DNA of 64,000 nucleotides, taken from contig WUUP01000001.1 in NCBI GenBank assembly GCA_009833045.1, positions 551,586 to 615,585 on the forward strand, given 5' to 3'. The notes beneath the pieces were generated by a model, which was not told where the DNA came from, made no database searches, and was given only the letters and a program-made list of their open reading frames with translations. Source of the DNA: Saprospirales bacterium GYS_P2D. GTDB taxonomy: Bacteria; Bacteroidota; Bacteroidia; Chitinophagales; Saprospiraceae. A program made the position numbers and the translations under genes. Shown in pieces: positions 63,266 through 64,000 of this stretch; position 1 is the first letter of the stretch; each line of letters begins with the position of its first letter.

Positions 63266-64000
63266 GTGGAGAAAATATTGATCAGCGGAGGTTCGGGTCT
63301 TGTCGGTACAGCACTCACAAAACTACTAATGAGTGAAACTTATGAAGTCAAAATACTGACTCGTCAAAAATCTCTCGTGGATCAAGATAAGTCCTATCTC
63401 CACTGGGACGTGAAAAAAGAGATCATCGATCTTCAGGGATATCAGCCTGATCATGTGATCAATCTGACAGGAGCTGGCATCGCTGATGAGCGCTGGACTG
63501 ATGATCGAAAAGAAACGCTGATCAACAGCCGGACCAAAACCACCTCTTTCCTCATTGATTCGCTCAAGGATCTGGGTGTCAAGAAATTCATATCCGCCTC
63601 AGCAATAGGATACTACGGAGATACTGGTGATCAATGGGTCACTGAAGAAGACGCACCTGTGACAAAAGACTTCTTATCAAAAGTCTGCCAACTCTGGGAA
63701 AAAGCCGCAGCGCCTGCTAAGGATATTGCGAAAGAAGTAGTCATCGTAAGGATCGGCACTGTCCTCTCAAGAGATGGCGGCGCTCTGGAGAAAATGGACA
63801 AGACCATCCCATATGGCATGGCCAACTATCTTGGCAGCGGCAAACAATATTTGAGCTGGATACACATTGACGATCTTTGTAGACTATTCCTCCACATACT
63901 TAGATCAGAAAAATCTGCCTCTGTATACAATGCTGTAGCTACCGACGTAGTGACTAACAAAGCATTCACTCAGCAACTCCGTAAAACAATAAATCCTTCA
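63266..64000 (+). CDS. TIGR01777-type NAD-dependent epimerase (3' end outside window)
   Basis: The first 245 residues of a Rossmann-fold epimerase of the TIGR01777 group (YfcH-like). The nucleotide motif ISGGSGLVGTALTKLL is at the start, LTGAGIADERWTD and INSRTKTTSFLIDSL are family signatures, and the active-site region is ISASAIGYYGDTGD. IPYGMANYLGSGKQYLSWIHIDD continues the pattern. The only usable start is GTG at 63266 (an in-frame stop lies 24 bases upstream); a TTG four codons later is an alternative. The frame is open to the right edge. It is divergent from the transporter operon with about 100 bases between starts. Confidence 0.85.
   Translation, partial: MEKILISGGSGLVGTALTKLLMSETYEVKILTRQKSLVDQDKSYLHWDVKKEIIDLQGYQPDHVINLTGAGIADERWTDDRKETLINSRTKTTSFLIDSLKDLGVKKFISASAIGYYGDTGDQWVTEEDAPVTKDFLSKVCQLWEKAAAPAKDIAKEVVIVRIGTVLSRDGGALEKMDKTIPYGMANYLGSGKQYLSWIHIDDLCRLFLHILRSEKSASVYNAVATDVVTNKAFTQQLRKTINPS

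Noticed and set aside
63166-63318. N-terminal extension of the binding-protein gene to 63318
   Set aside because: It lacks a signal sequence at its start and overlaps the divergent epimerase gene; the ATG at 63165 gives a clear lipoprotein signal.

Overview
The window reads as a chromosomal stretch of a Bacteroidota bacterium, most likely near the Saprospiria (class-level placement is an inference). Supporting signs are type IX secretion (T9SS) C-terminal sorting domains of both the type A and the gliding-motility (type B) kind, a 3-coathanger-like C-terminus, a DUF5916 protein, an MbnP-like lipoprotein, a DAHP synthase/chorismate mutase fusion, and promoters of the Bacteroidota form TTTG-N20-TANNTTTG. 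No rRNA, tRNA, CRISPR array, phage or insertion sequence was seen.

Layout. 1-2594: topoisomerase IV subunit A, cut by the window edge. 2751-7938: a small lipoprotein, a Tat-type class V aminotransferase, a VanZ-like membrane protein and a secreted M14 peptidase. 8301-21700: a surface/secretion block with a T9SS tail-fibre-like protein, an FG-GAP/UnbV protein, a 2580-residue repeat adhesin and an IPTL-CTERM protein. 21782-24516: a DPP-IV-like peptidase and SmpB. 24533-29026 (minus): a RelE-type toxin-antitoxin pair, a CorC-like protein, LptC and a T9SS type B protein. 29150-29577: an array of 44-bp non-coding tandem repeats, followed by rsmI, an SDR, a TonB receptor (minus), a membrane protein, a nitroreductase and a Rossmann protein.

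35669-46723 (minus) is a complete leuACDB-ilvDBNCA cluster. It makes isoleucine, valine and leucine up to the final transamination (no ilvE here). 48604-52627 (plus) is a pheA-aminotransferase-tyrA-DAHPS/CM operon for phenylalanine and tyrosine. Both sets carry what look like ribosome-mediated transcription attenuators, and neither leader peptide is in a normal gene call. A 20-residue Ile/Val-rich peptide followed by a 10-bp terminator hairpin sits between leuB and ilvD. A 23-residue Phe/Tyr-rich peptide with a recognisable protector, antiterminator and terminator precedes pheA. These are the strongest findings in the window.

52800-64000: an ECF sigma factor, a DUF5916 barrel protein, an MbnP-like lipoprotein, cystathionine gamma-synthase, HU, an oligopeptide ABC transporter (binding protein plus two permeases, no ATPase) and the start of a TIGR01777-type epimerase that runs off the right edge.
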